A DNA stretch of 64,000 bases from JAHIYU01 sp964476155 (GCA_964476155.1 CAYYYS010000002.1:62001-126000), one strand, 5' to 3'; counted from the first letter of the stretch, positions 35,225 to 45,028 are shown. The notes: generated from the letters alone by a model not told the origin. Numbers and translations: made by a program.

Positions 35225-35294
35225 GTTCATCCCCTCCGGTCCCTTCAGGTCCGGATGTTGCTCCCCCGACCGTCCACGTGTATCCTTTGTGCCC

Positions 35295-37322
35295 ATGACC
35301 GACCCTACCGAAAGCAAAACCGGAACCTTGCTGGCCGAAGTGGTCTTGCCGGTGCCTCTGTCCGATACATTCACCTACCTGGTGCCGCCCGACTGGGATG
35401 TGTCCGTGGCGGTGGGCGATCTCGTCTCCGTGCCGTTCGGTCGACGCAAATCCGTGACGGGGCTGGTGTTCGATGTGCGTCGTGTCGCGTCAGGCGTGGT
35501 CGAACAGGATGGACACCGTCTTCGCTCCCTGACCAAGCGCTTCGGTGACGCCTATGCCGTCACCGGCGATCGGCGCCGTCTGCTGGACTGGATGTCCGGA
35601 TACTACGCCCTGCCGCCCGGCGAACTGGTGCCGCTCTTCCATCCTCCCGCGCCGGGCACGCGCGCCCGCCGCAAGCGCCACGAGACGGCCGAGTTTCCCC
35701 TGCGCGATCCGGCCGCCATCGTATTGACGCCGGATCAGGATCGGGCCGTGTCGGCAGCCATTGATCATCTCGACCGAGTCGCCTATGGCACGCTGCTGCT
35801 TCATGGCGTCACCGGTAGCGGCAAGACCGAGGTTTTCCTGCGGGCCATCGCCGAGACCCTTGACCGCGGGCGCGGCGCCATCTACCTGTTGCCCGAGATC
35901 GCCCTGACACCACAGACCGAGGCCCGCATCCGCGAGCGCTTCGGCGAGGCCGTGGCGACCATCCACAGCGGTTTGTCGGCAGGGGAGCGCTGCCGGGTTC
36001 ACGAAGCCGTGGCCGCCAGCGAGGTGACCGTAGTGGTGGGGCCGCGATCGGCGCTCTTCGTACCCATGCCCGATCTGGGCCTGATCGTCATGGACGAGGA
36101 GCACGAGACTTCCTACAAGCAGGAGGAGAAGCCTCGCTACCATGCCCGCCACGCCGCGCTGGTCCGAGCCCGGACGGCCGACGCCTTCGTGATTCTCGGC
36201 TCGGCCACCCCCGACCTCGAGAGCGTGCGCAACGCGCGCGAAGGACGTTACGAGCTGGTGGAGCTGCGTGATCGCCCCGTGGGAATGCTGCCTGCCGTGG
36301 AAATCGTCGACATGCGGGAGGAGCGCTCAAGCGACGGTTTTTCGCCACAGTTGCTGCGCCGTCTCGACCGGACCCTGGGGCGGGATCGCCAGGCCATCCT
36401 CTACTACAACCGTCGTGGGTACGCGCGTGTGTTGCAGTGCGCGGCCTGTGGCGAAGCGGTGCCCTGTCCCAACTGCGACATCGGCTTGACCGTGCACCTG
36501 CGCCCGCGGCGTCTGCTGTGCCACTACTGCGGTTACTCGCGTCCGACACCCGCGACGTGCCCCGCCTGTGACGGACCGGAATTCCTGCCGTCGGGGGGCG
36601 GGACCGAAAAGCTCCATCTGGCTCTGGCCGCCCACTTCCCCGATGCGCGGATCCTGCGCCTGGACCAGGACACGACCCGCCGGCGCGGCAGCCATGCCCG
36701 TATTCTCGCCGCCTTCGCCGGTGGCGAGGCCGATATCCTGGTAGGGACGCAGATGGTGGCCAAGGGCCATCACTTTCCGCGCGTGGATCTGGTGGGAGTC
36801 CTGGCGGCCGACGACGGTATCTCACTCCCCGATTTTCGGGCCCACGAACGCGCTTTCCAACTGCTGACCCAGGTCGCCGGGCGCACCGGCCGCAGCGAAG
36901 CGGGCACGGTGATCTTTCAGAGCTGGCAACCGGACCATCCCGTCATTCGACACGCCGCGGCCCACGATCCGCACGCTTTCGCCGACGACGAGTTGGAGAT
37001 CCGTGGGCTCGTGGGTTACCCGCCCTATCGGAGAATGCTGCGTCTGGCACTGACGGGCCGTCGTCTCGGTGCGGTGGAGGCCGCCGCGGACGAGCTGGCC
37101 GGCCTGATCAGGCGCGAACTGCGCAATCCGGACGTGGAGGTCCTTGGTCCGGCCCCCGGCGTCTTCCCGCGGTTGCACGATCGCTATCGATACCAGCTGT
37201 TGCTCAAGGGAGCCTTGTCCGGTGTCGAGAAGGGCTGGCTGGCCGATTGCGCCCGTCAGCTCGGTGCCCGTACGCGGGATATGGATGTCATGTTGGATGT
37301 GGATCCGGTGGGGCTGTGGTGA
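35295..37322 (+). CDS. priA: Primosomal protein N' (replication restart helicase PriA)
   Basis: A 675-residue PriA, the 3'-5' DNA helicase that reloads the replisome at stalled forks. Motifs: N-terminal 3'-DNA-binding domain (AEVVLPVPLSDTFTYLVP), Walker A HGVTGSGKTEVFLRA, DEEH box VMDEEHETSYKQEEKPRYHA, eight zinc-binding cysteines (CAACGEAVPCPNC ... CHYCGYSRPTPATCPAC), and helicase motifs VGTQMVAKGHHFPRV and QVAGRTGRSEAGTV. ATG 35295 is the start best matching family N-termini; a longer in-frame reading overlaps the upstream hairpin. Confidence 0.95.
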   Translation: MTDPTESKTGTLLAEVVLPVPLSDTFTYLVPPDWDVSVAVGDLVSVPFGRRKSVTGLVFDVRRVASGVVEQDGHRLRSLTKRFGDAYAVTGDRRRLLDWMSGYYALPPGELVPLFHPPAPGTRARRKRHETAEFPLRDPAAIVLTPDQDRAVSAAIDHLDRVAYGTLLLHGVTGSGKTEVFLRAIAETLDRGRGAIYLLPEIALTPQTEARIRERFGEAVATIHSGLSAGERCRVHEAVAASEVTVVVGPRSALFVPMPDLGLIVMDEEHETSYKQEEKPRYHARHAALVRARTADAFVILGSATPDLESVRNAREGRYELVELRDRPVGMLPAVEIVDMREERSSDGFSPQLLRRLDRTLGRDRQAILYYNRRGYARVLQCAACGEAVPCPNCDIGLTVHLRPRRLLCHYCGYSRPTPATCPACDGPEFLPSGGGTEKLHLALAAHFPDARILRLDQDTTRRRGSHARILAAFAGGEADILVGTQMVAKGHHFPRVDLVGVLAADDGISLPDFRAHERAFQLLTQVAGRTGRSEAGTVIFQSWQPDHPVIRHAAAHDPHAFADDELEIRGLVGYPPYRRMLRLALTGRRLGAVEAAADELAGLIRRELRNPDVEVLGPAPGVFPRLHDRYRYQLLLKGALSGVEKGWLADCARQLGARTRDMDVMLDVDPVGLW

Positions 37323-37362
37323 TTAATACGTAAATAAAGCACATAAATAATCAAGCAATACT

Positions 37363-37389
37363 CAGGTTCTACTATCCACTTGCCGATAT
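37363..37389 (+). promoter_or_regulatory. Sigma28-like promoter, copy 2
   Basis: CAGGTTCT region (37363-37370) and GCCGATAT (37382-37389). The stretch TATCCAC-C/T-TGCCGATAT is nearly identical to the copy at 30518-30544, and both are followed within 10-13 bases by AGTAGTT (37403-37409 here). It lies in an AT-rich 173-base gap before the C1 protease gene. Confidence 0.55.
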
Positions 37390-37495
37390 ATTACGTATAC
37401 TTAGTAGTTCAAATGGTCCGGAGCCTGACCCGCCTGGGTTCTGCGACCGGAAAGACTTCCCCGCCATAGGTCAACGACCCACCGAAAGGATCGGG

Positions 37496-40400
37496 ATGCA
37501 CTTCTTTACCCGTGCAACCAGGACTTCGCGGACAACGCGCGTCATGGTCGGTTTGCTGATTGGACTCCTCCTGGTCGCCGCGCTGCCCGCGTTGGCCGAC
37601 CGGACCGCCGACATGGCTCCCTATACACCCTACGATTCTCATCAGGGGACGCGTCACTTTGGTTTCATGGAGTCACCGGACCATGACCGGGAATACGCGG
37701 AGAGGGTGCGTGTGCTGCCGACCGACAAGGATGATTTGCCACAGTCCTTCAGCTGGGCTGGGCAGATGACCATCGCCAAGAATCAGGGTACTTGCGGCTC
37801 CTGCTGGTCCTTTGCGGCCCTGGGCCAGATCGAGGCTCACATGAACATCTTCTATGGCCAGGAACTCGACTTGTCCGAGCAGCAGGGAATCAATTGCAAT
37901 CCCTACGGCGCGGACTGCGACGGCGGCTGGGCCTCGGCGGTCTACAACGTGGCCATGACCTACGGCATGATCCGCGAGGACGCCATGGGCTACGCATCGG
38001 CCTACCAGGGATCGTGTGAACAGGGCAGTTTCATGCCCTTCGCCTTCATGACCGACTGGTACTATGTCACGCCCAACGTCACCCAGATCAAGACGGCGCT
38101 CTTGAACGGTCCCGTCTGTACGTCCATGGACGCCGAAGGTCCGTTCGAGGACTACACGACCGGTTGTTACGCCTATCCGGGCGGCCCCTACACCAATCAT
38201 CTCGTGGTGATCGTCGGTTGGGACGACCGGGCCTGCGACGACAACGGCGCCTGGATATGCAAGAATTCCTGGGGCACCGATTTCGGTGATTTCGGTCTGT
38301 TCACCATCCAGTACGGCGCGTCGCTGATCGGCACCAACGTGACCCAGATCGAGCTGGACATTCCCGATGTCGAGGTGGCGATCACCGGTCCCGACGAGAG
38401 CACGCAGCTTTTTGCCGGTGATGCAGTCGACATCGAGTGGGAGACCCAGGGTGCATCCTGTTCGACGGTGGACATCTGGTACGGCGCTGACGGAGTCCTG
38501 GACACGCAGGTCGCCGACGGAATCGCCAACGACGGCTCCTTTGCCTGGAGCGTCCCCAACTTCACCACCGACAACATGCGAATTTGTGTCGTGGCCGACG
38601 GCAACACCCGCAACGGTTTCGACATCACCGACCGTTTCTCGGTGATCGGGCACAAGTCCGTGTACGTTTCCGCTCTCGGCAGCGATACGTATCCCTACGC
38701 CACGCCGGCCGACGCCGCGAACAGCATTCACGACGCACTCGGAGCCTGCGCCGGCCGCGACTCAGTGCTGGTGGCCGGTGGCGACTACTCCGGCTCCTTC
38801 GGCGTTTCGGGAACCACCTGGGTCATCGGCGGCTGGAACGACACGTTCACCGTCCGCGACACCCAGGCGACGCCCACGCGCATCCAGTCGGTTGCTTCGG
38901 GCATGGTCTTCGTTGACTCGGCCGATGGTCACTCGGGTGTGACCGGTGTGGAATTCCACGACTGCACGGGCGCTGTGGGCAGCACGCCCGCCATGGGCAA
39001 GCATGGTGGCGGCATCTACGTGAGCGGGTCCTCGCCGGTGATCAAGGACTGTGTCTTTACCGACAACAGTGGTGATCCTTACGGCGGTTTCGGGGTCGGT
39101 GGTGCAATCGTGGCCTACGGGGGGAGCCCTCGTATCGAGGACTGTGTCTTCACGGGTGGCTTTGCTGACCTGGGTGGCGCGGTGGCCCTCTTCGATCCCG
39201 TCGATGTGGTGATCACCGGCTGCGACTTCATGACCAACGTCTGTACCGAGACCACAAGCGACCAACGGGGCGCCGCGATCTATGTCCAGGGCGGCAGTCT
39301 CGAACTCGTCGACAATCTCTTCGACGGCAACGGCACGACCAACATGGGTGGCGCGGTCTACGCCGAGGACGCGATCCTGATCCTGACCGACAACCACTTC
39401 ACGGGCAACCAGGCCCTGGCCACGGGCGGCGCGCTCATGATCACGGGTGGCTCGTTGACTCTCACGGGCGGTTCGTTGACCGGCAACTCGGCGACCACGA
39501 TCCAGGGAGGTGGGATGTTCGTCACCGGCGCCGACGTGAGCGTGCGCAACGTGCTGATGACCGGTAACATCAGCCCGAGCATCGGTTCGGCGATCATGCT
39601 CGACTCCGTTGGCCAGATAGAGATCGTGAACTGCGCCTTCCTGGAGAACGTATCCGACGTGACCAGCATGGGCACCATCGGAGTCCTCCCCGGCGAGAGC
39701 CTGCTCTTCCGCAACAACGTCTTGGCCAACAATCAGGGCGGCGGTATCGGCGGCAGCGCGACGACATCGGATCTCGACTTCAACCTGGCCTGGAACAACG
39801 GCGTTGATTACCTGGGCTTTACCCCCGGCGCCAACGACATCCAGGCCGAACCGATCTTCGTGAACGCTCCGGCCGGTGACTACGGCCTCGCGCTCCATTC
39901 CCCCTGTCTCGACCGCGGTGATCCCGAGGTGTCCTACTGTGATCCGGACGGGTCGCGCAACGACATGGGAATCTGCGGTGGACCGGCCGCCGAGTTCGCG
40001 GCGCCGGCGGCCGTGCAGGGCGCCGTGCTGACCGAGTTGAGCGGCGGACGACTGGAGATCACCTGGACCGCCAATGGTGAGCTCGACATGGCGGATTATG
40101 TGATCTACTGTGGAGTGGCCGATCCCTTCGTACCCGCGGCCGGACTCGTGGCCGTGACGGTACCCCATCCCGGCGAGAGCTGGATCGACGAAGCCCCCAC
40201 CGGCGGCTACTACCTGGTGGTGGCCGTGGACGATACCGGACACGTGGGTGGCTACTCGGCCAAACTGGAGACGACGACGGACGCCGGCGGCGGCGATACG
40301 CCGCGGGCCCTGGCCGTCACGGGTATCACACCCAATCCCTTCAACCCGCGCACCAAAATCGCCTTTGCCGTGCCCCAGGCGGGACTCGTAAACGTACGTA

Positions 40401-40582
40401 TCCACGATATGCGCGGTCGCGTGGTCAAGACCCTGGTATCCGGGGACATGGCGGCGGGACGGCACGAACGGGTCTGGGAAGGCCGCGACGACGACGGCGC
40501 TCCGGTGGCCACGGGTGTGTACCTGGTGCGTGTTCACGATGGTGATCGTGTGGCGACCGCCAAGGTGGTATTGACGAAATAG
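37496..40582 (+). CDS. Secreted papain-like (C1) protease with beta-helix and FlgD-like domain
   Basis: A 1028-residue exported protein. Signal peptide residues 17-39 (MVGLLIGLLLVAALPALA). The papain-like domain (about 80-290) has Gln-Cys in NQGTCGSCWSFAA (Cys 103), His 235 in TNHLVVIVGWDD and Asn 257 in CKNSWGTDFGDFG: a complete triad. After a linker domain (about 295-390), residues 390-830 form a right-handed beta-helix rich in GGAIYV-, GGGMFV- and DNHFTGNQA-type turns. A fibronectin-like segment follows, and residues 945-1028 are a FlgD/Ig-like C-terminal domain (NPFNPRTKIAF ... GVYLVRVHDGDRVATAKVVL), as used for outer-membrane sorting in FCB bacteria. ATG 37496 follows GAAAGGA. Confidence 0.85.
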   Translation: MHFFTRATRTSRTTRVMVGLLIGLLLVAALPALADRTADMAPYTPYDSHQGTRHFGFMESPDHDREYAERVRVLPTDKDDLPQSFSWAGQMTIAKNQGTCGSCWSFAALGQIEAHMNIFYGQELDLSEQQGINCNPYGADCDGGWASAVYNVAMTYGMIREDAMGYASAYQGSCEQGSFMPFAFMTDWYYVTPNVTQIKTALLNGPVCTSMDAEGPFEDYTTGCYAYPGGPYTNHLVVIVGWDDRACDDNGAWICKNSWGTDFGDFGLFTIQYGASLIGTNVTQIELDIPDVEVAITGPDESTQLFAGDAVDIEWETQGASCSTVDIWYGADGVLDTQVADGIANDGSFAWSVPNFTTDNMRICVVADGNTRNGFDITDRFSVIGHKSVYVSALGSDTYPYATPADAANSIHDALGACAGRDSVLVAGGDYSGSFGVSGTTWVIGGWNDTFTVRDTQATPTRIQSVASGMVFVDSADGHSGVTGVEFHDCTGAVGSTPAMGKHGGGIYVSGSSPVIKDCVFTDNSGDPYGGFGVGGAIVAYGGSPRIEDCVFTGGFADLGGAVALFDPVDVVITGCDFMTNVCTETTSDQRGAAIYVQGGSLELVDNLFDGNGTTNMGGAVYAEDAILILTDNHFTGNQALATGGALMITGGSLTLTGGSLTGNSATTIQGGGMFVTGADVSVRNVLMTGNISPSIGSAIMLDSVGQIEIVNCAFLENVSDVTSMGTIGVLPGESLLFRNNVLANNQGGGIGGSATTSDLDFNLAWNNGVDYLGFTPGANDIQAEPIFVNAPAGDYGLALHSPCLDRGDPEVSYCDPDGSRNDMGICGGPAAEFAAPAAVQGAVLTELSGGRLEITWTANGELDMADYVIYCGVADPFVPAAGLVAVTVPHPGESWIDEAPTGGYYLVVAVDDTGHVGGYSAKLETTTDAGGGDTPRALAVTGITPNPFNPRTKIAFAVPQAGLVNVRIHDMRGRVVKTLVSGDMAAGRHERVWEGRDDDGAPVATGVYLVRVHDGDRVATAKVVLTK

Positions 40583-40602
40583 TCTGTTTGACAGAGCACT
40601 AG
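40580..40602. repeat. Interspersed gene-end repeat, copy 3
   Basis: CTGTTTGACAGAGCACTAG at 40584-40602, identical to copy 1, preceded by TAGT. It spans the stop of the C1 protease gene and the stop of the convergent aroB. Confidence 0.7.
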
Positions 40603-41693
40603 CCGGTCAGGGCGGCCAAGGCGTCGTCCACATCGACCGGTTGATCCAGCACGACTGTCCCGATTCGCGCCGGCAGGACCCAACGGACCTGGCCGGCGCG
40701 GTTCTTTTTGTCCCGGACCACCAGCCTGACGACTTCCGCGCGCGGTGGCGGTGTGGCGGTTACGGGTAGGCCACAGGCTTCGAGCAGGGCGATCTGGCGG
40801 TCGGCGCACCGTCGGCTGCACAGCCCGCGCGCGGCGGCGATCCGCGCGGCGACGGCCATGCCCAGGGCGACCGCTTCACCGTGACCAATACTCAACAGAG
40901 GTTCCAAGGCATGGCCGAGGGTATGGCCCAGGTTCAGGACGCGGCGGGGGCCGGCTTCCAGGGGATCCGACGCCACCACGCGGGCCTTCACACTCACCGA
41001 TTCCGCAATCCAGTCTACCCAGGGCAGGGCCGATGCGTTCGCAACGGGTTTGCGACGGTCGCCCGCGCCGATGCTCGCGGCCAGTCGTGAACTGCGCTGT
41101 TCGAGGCCGCGGAAGAGCACCGGAGAGCCGATGACGGCGGCCTTGACCATTTCCGCCAGGCCGTTGCGCCACTCGCGGCGGGGGAGTGTCGCCAGGAGGG
41201 CCGTATCGACGGCGATCAACTCGGCGGGGTGGAAGGTGCCGATGGGATTCTTCAAACGATCCAGGTTGATAGCCGTCTTGCCGCCCACCGCCGCGTCGAC
41301 CGCCGCCAACAGGGTGGTGGGCACGGCCGCGAAGTCCACACCGCGTCCCCAGGTCGATGCCGCCAGACCGGCCATGTCCAGCAGGGTGCCGCCGCCGATG
41401 CCGATGAGCAGTCCATCACGGGGCAGGCCGGTCCGGGCCAGCCAGCGGTATGTGCGTTCCAATTCGGCCAGGGTCTTGATCCGCTCGCCGGCCGGTCTGA
41501 TCAGTCGGGGAATGTCGCCCAGGGCCCGGGTCAGGGCGACGCCGTGTCGGCGGGCGACCGCCGCGTCGACCAGCGCGATCGCAGGGCGGTTTTTACGGAT
41601 CCGCTTCACGGCGGCCAGCGTATGCGCGCCGCAAAGGTAGCGACCGCGGCTCTCACCGAATTTGATCGATATTTCACGTGTTTTGCTGGCCAT
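40599..41693 (-). CDS. aroB: 3-dehydroquinate synthase
   Basis: Second step of the shikimate pathway: converts DAHP to 3-dehydroquinate with NAD and a divalent metal. 364 residues, as usual. Motifs: GIGGGTLLDMAGLAASTW, VPTTLLAAVDAAVGGKTAIN, KNPIGTFHPAELIAVDTALL, the metal ligands GLAEMVKAAVI, NLGHTLGHALE and HGEAVALGM. Its stop codon is formed by the gene-end repeat. No other shikimate gene is nearby. Confidence 0.92.
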   Translation of the reverse strand: MASKTREISIKFGESRGRYLCGAHTLAAVKRIRKNRPAIALVDAAVARRHGVALTRALGDIPRLIRPAGERIKTLAELERTYRWLARTGLPRDGLLIGIGGGTLLDMAGLAASTWGRGVDFAAVPTTLLAAVDAAVGGKTAINLDRLKNPIGTFHPAELIAVDTALLATLPRREWRNGLAEMVKAAVIGSPVLFRGLEQRSSRLAASIGAGDRRKPVANASALPWVDWIAESVSVKARVVASDPLEAGPRRVLNLGHTLGHALEPLLSIGHGEAVALGMAVAARIAAARGLCSRRCADRQIALLEACGLPVTATPPPRAEVVRLVVRDKKNRAGQVRWVLPARIGTVVLDQPVDVDDALAALTG

Positions 41694-41816
41694 GGCTCAT
41701 CCTGTTCAAGGGTCGTAGCGTGATCGAGAAGGCCGTATGATAACAGATCTCGTCGGCTGGACACCATCGCGGAACACGCACGGCGGTGAGCGCCGGATAT
41801 TCGTGCCGTTTTCCGA

Positions 41817-41844
41817 TTGACCCGGGTTATTCAGGGACTAACTT
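41817..41844 (+). promoter_or_regulatory. Possible promoter for porGDAB
   Basis: TTGACC (41817-41822), 16-base spacer, TAACTT (41839-41844), about 60 bases before porG. The -10 is poor, so the call is weak. Confidence 0.3.
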
Positions 41845-41906
41845 TGGGGTGCGTTGGGCGCCTTTCGCGTCGCCCTCCATGACAACCGCAAGGAGTGTAG
41901 ACCATC

Positions 41907-42488
41907 ATGGCTGCGAAGATGACAGAAATCCGCTGGCACGGACGGGGAGGACAGGGCGCCAAGACCGCCGCGATCTTCCTGGCCGAAGCGGTGATGGAGC
42001 GAGGAAAGTACAGTCAGGGCTTCCCGGAGTACGGACCTGAGCGTCGCGGCGCGCCGGTTCGCGGATATACCCGCATTTCCGACGACCCCATCCGGGTCCA
42101 CTGCAGCATCGCCGAGCCCAAGTACATCATCGTACTCGACTCGTCCCTGCTCGATTCCGCCGCCGCCGGCGTGGCCGACGGCATGAGGGACGATACGATC
42201 TTCCTGATCAACACCCTCGATTCCCCGGCGAAGATCCGCGAACGCCTCGGTCTCAAGGGCGGCGAGGTCCACTGCGTGGACGCTTCACTCATCGCCCAGG
42301 ATAGTTTCGGCAAGGCCATCCCGAACATGCCGATGATCGGGGCCCTGTCGAAGGTGTCCGACGTGATCGAACTCGAGGAGCTGACCGGTTGCATGACCAA
42401 GCAGCTGAAGAAGAAGTTTTCCCAGGCCGTCGTCGACGGAAACGTCACCGCCGTGGAGCGGGCCTACGAGGAGTTGGTGTCAGAATGA
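41907..42488 (+). CDS. porG: Pyruvate (2-oxoacid):ferredoxin oxidoreductase, gamma subunit
   Basis: Gamma subunit of a four-subunit PFOR that converts pyruvate plus CoA to acetyl-CoA, CO2 and reduced ferredoxin. 193 residues. Family signature: EIRWHGRGGQGAKTAAIFLAEA at the start, then GFPEYGPERRGAPVRGYTRIS. ATG 41907 is preceded by AAGGAG at a rather long distance; a second in-frame ATG at 41919 is possible. It overlaps porD (ATGA), and the gene order G-D-A-B is that of Thermotoga and archaeal POR operons. Confidence 0.9.
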   Translation: MAAKMTEIRWHGRGGQGAKTAAIFLAEAVMERGKYSQGFPEYGPERRGAPVRGYTRISDDPIRVHCSIAEPKYIIVLDSSLLDSAAAGVADGMRDDTIFLINTLDSPAKIRERLGLKGGEVHCVDASLIAQDSFGKAIPNMPMIGALSKVSDVIELEELTGCMTKQLKKKFSQAVVDGNVTAVERAYEELVSE

Positions 42489-42793
42489 GCATCATCCCGA
42501 ACAATGAGCTGCTTGACGGCGGCATCATCAGGGATGCGGGCAGCGCCGGCGATTTCAAGACCGGTGACTGGCGCTCCGATGTCCCCCAATGGGTTGCCGA
42601 GAACTGCACGCACTGCATGTTCTGCTGGATCTACTGCCCCGACTCAGCCGTCACGCTGGATACGTCCGGCGAGAAGACGAAGATGACGGGTTTCGCATTC
42701 GAGCATTGCAAGGGCTGCGGCATCTGCGCGCAGCATTGTCCGCCCGCGAAAAAGGGCAAGGCGGCCATAATCATGGTCCGCGACGAAAAGTAA
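42485..42793 (+). CDS. porD: Pyruvate:ferredoxin oxidoreductase, delta subunit
   Basis: A 102-residue two-[4Fe-4S] ferredoxin-like subunit that relays electrons to ferredoxin. Cysteine motifs CTHCMFCWIYCPD and CKGCGICAQHCP are complete. ATG 42485 overlaps the porG stop; a longer in-frame reading runs back into porG and is discarded. Followed by porA after a 20-base gap with GGAAAGGAG. Confidence 0.9.
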   Translation: MSIIPNNELLDGGIIRDAGSAGDFKTGDWRSDVPQWVAENCTHCMFCWIYCPDSAVTLDTSGEKTKMTGFAFEHCKGCGICAQHCPPAKKGKAAIIMVRDEK

Positions 42794-42813
42794 GCCACGG
42801 AAAGGAGAGTTCA

Positions 42814-44001
42814 ATGAAGCAGGAATTTGTTGGGCTGACCGGGAACGAGGCCGTGGCGACCGCTTTCAAACAAGCGCGTCCCCACGTCGCCCCCGCCTTC
42901 CCGATCACGCCGCAGACAGAAATGATGCACAAGTTCGCCGACTTCGTCGCCGATGGTGAGGTCGAAACGGAAATGATGCTCGTCGAAAGCGAGCACTCCG
43001 CCATGAGTGCCGCGGTGGGCGCCGCCGCCACGGGCGCGCGGGTCTTCACCGCGACCAGCTCCGCGGGCTTCGCACTCATGTGGGAGGTCGTCTACATCGC
43101 GGCCAGCCTGCGTCTGCCCATCTGCATGCCGGTGGTCAACCGGGCGCTGTCGGGCAACATCAACATCCACAACGACCACTCCGACGCCATGGGCGGTCGC
43201 GACGCCGGGTGGATCCACCTGTGGTGCGAGAACACCCAGGAAGCCTACGACGCCGGCCTGATGTGCTGGCGCATCGCCGAGCACACGGGTGTTCGTCTGC
43301 CGGTGATGATCAACTACGACGGCTTCATCATCAGCCACACCTCGGAGTCGCTGCACATCCTGCCCGACGAGGATGCCTGGAAGTTCATCGGTCCCAAGGA
43401 CATGAGCAACAGCTACTCGTTGCTGGACGTGGAGAACCCGATCACGGTCGGCCCGCTCGACCTGCCGGACTACTACTTCGAGCACAAGGCGTCGCAGATC
43501 GCGGCGATCGACAACTCGCCCGAGCACATCAAGGCCGTGTTCGACGAGTTCAGCGCCTTGAGCGGTCGCGAGTGGGACTTCATCGAGGAATACCGCACCG
43601 ACGACGCCGAGATCATCATGGTAGCGCTCGGGTCGACCGCCGGTACGGCCAAGGTCGTCATCGACGAGTTCCGCGAGAAGGGCGTGAAGGTGGGTCTGGT
43701 CAAGATCCGCGTCTTCCGTCCCTTCCCGAACGAGCGGTTGGCCAAGGTGCTCGGCAAAGCCAAGGTCGTGGGTGTGCTGGACAAGTCGGTGACCTTCGGC
43801 GGCTTCGGCGGCCCGGTCTTCAACGAGATCCGCTCGGCCCTGTACGGCATCGCCAATCCGCCGAAGATCCACGACTGGATCTACGGTCTGGGCGGACGCG
43901 ACACCGACCTGGCCCAGATCGAAAACCTGATCGAACAGCTCCAGGCCATCGCCGATGGCCAGGCAGCCGAACCCGTGAACATGATGGGCATTCGCTCTTA
44001 G
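42814..44001 (+). CDS. porA: Pyruvate:ferredoxin oxidoreductase, alpha subunit
   Basis: The 395-residue alpha subunit carrying the pyrimidine-binding and CoA-contact regions of the enzyme. Typical segments: FVGLTGNEAVATAFKQ, VAPAFPITPQTEMM, VESEHSAMSAAVGAAATGAR, ATSSAGFALMWEVVYIAA and NIHNDHSDAMGGRDAGWI. ATG 42814 follows AAAGGAGAG. An in-frame reading further upstream belongs to porD's shadow. porB follows 15 bases after the stop. Confidence 0.92.
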   Translation: MKQEFVGLTGNEAVATAFKQARPHVAPAFPITPQTEMMHKFADFVADGEVETEMMLVESEHSAMSAAVGAAATGARVFTATSSAGFALMWEVVYIAASLRLPICMPVVNRALSGNINIHNDHSDAMGGRDAGWIHLWCENTQEAYDAGLMCWRIAEHTGVRLPVMINYDGFIISHTSESLHILPDEDAWKFIGPKDMSNSYSLLDVENPITVGPLDLPDYYFEHKASQIAAIDNSPEHIKAVFDEFSALSGREWDFIEEYRTDDAEIIMVALGSTAGTAKVVIDEFREKGVKVGLVKIRVFRPFPNERLAKVLGKAKVVGVLDKSVTFGGFGGPVFNEIRSALYGIANPPKIHDWIYGLGGRDTDLAQIENLIEQLQAIADGQAAEPVNMMGIRS

Positions 44002-44016
44002 AAAGGAGGTTCGACG

Positions 44017-44952
44017 ATGGCTAACATACAGACGCTTTCAAAGTGCGAAGACCTCCTGACGGGTGGGCATCGTGCGTGTGCCGGTTGCACCGGTTCCAAT
44101 ATCCTGCGGCAGATCATGCTGACCGCCGGCCCCGACACCGTCATGGGCGGGGCGACCGGTTGCATGGAAGTCGTCACCACGATCTTCCCGTACACCGCCT
44201 GGAAGACTCCGTTCATCCACTCGGCGTTCGAGAACTGCGCGGCGACCATCTCCGGCGTGGAGACCGGCTTCAAGGCCTTGAAGAAGGCCGGGATGCTGCC
44301 CGTCGAGCGCGAGAAGATGAACTTCATCGCCTTCGGCGGCGACGGCGGCACCTACGATATCGGTCTGCAGTCCCTGTCGGGCGCCATGGAGCGCGGCCAC
44401 AACATGCTGTACGTCTGCTACGACAACGAGGCGTACATGAACACCGGCATCCAGCGTTCGGGTGCGACGCCCTTCGGCGCCCACACCTCGACCGCACCGG
44501 CCGGCAAGGTCAAGCAGGGGAAAGAGCAGCACCGCAAGGATCTGACCAAGATCATGGTCGCTCACAACATTCCCTACGTGGCCACGGCGACGCCCTTCCA
44601 TTGGAAGGACCTGGCCGCCAAGGTCGAGAAGGCCCTGGCCGTGGACGGTCCCGCTTTCCTGAACATCCTGATGCCGTGTACCGTGGGTTGGGGTTTCGAT
44701 CCCGCCATCGGCATGGAGCTGTGCAAGGAGGCCGTCGAGGCCAACTTCTGGCCTCTGATCGAGGTGGAGAACGGCGCCTATCGCTTTACCAAGAAGCCCA
44801 AGGCCGACCGTGCGCTCATCGAGCCCTGGCTCAAGCAGCAGGTGCGGTTCAAGCACCTGTTCAAGCCGGGCAACGAGGAACGGCTCGCGGAGATCCAGCG
44901 CTGGGTGGACGACGAGTTCGCCAAGGTGCAACAGCTCTGCGAACTCGGTTAG
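44017..44952 (+). CDS. porB: Pyruvate:ferredoxin oxidoreductase, beta subunit
   Basis: The 311-residue TPP-binding subunit. Motifs: CAGCTGSNILRQ (cluster cysteines), GATGCMEVVTTIFPYTAWKTP, and the thiamine-diphosphate motif GDGGTYDIGLQSLSGAMERG ending in the conserved DNEAYMNTGIQRSG. ATG 44017 follows AAAGGAGG at ideal spacing. It ends the operon at a strong terminator. Confidence 0.93.
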   Translation: MANIQTLSKCEDLLTGGHRACAGCTGSNILRQIMLTAGPDTVMGGATGCMEVVTTIFPYTAWKTPFIHSAFENCAATISGVETGFKALKKAGMLPVEREKMNFIAFGGDGGTYDIGLQSLSGAMERGHNMLYVCYDNEAYMNTGIQRSGATPFGAHTSTAPAGKVKQGKEQHRKDLTKIMVAHNIPYVATATPFHWKDLAAKVEKALAVDGPAFLNILMPCTVGWGFDPAIGMELCKEAVEANFWPLIEVENGAYRFTKKPKADRALIEPWLKQQVRFKHLFKPGNEERLAEIQRWVDDEFAKVQQLCELG

Positions 44953-44980
44953 ACCGACCCGGTTTCGACGTCGATGCAAT

Positions 44981-45009
44981 GGCCCCCGCTCAGGCGGGGG
45001 CCTTGCTTT
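44981..45009 (+). terminator. Rho-independent terminator after porGDAB
   Basis: GGCCCCCGC (44981-44989), loop TCAG, GGCGGGGGCC arm (to 45002), then TTGCTTTG. It sits between convergent porB and prepilin peptidase genes. Confidence 0.75.
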
Positions 45010-45028
45010 GTCCTGTCCACGATGGGGC

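Noticed and set aside
39010..39560. Tandem DNA repeat in the C1 protease gene
   Set aside because: The GGxI/GGxM periodicity is protein-level beta-helix turns, not a nucleotide repeat.
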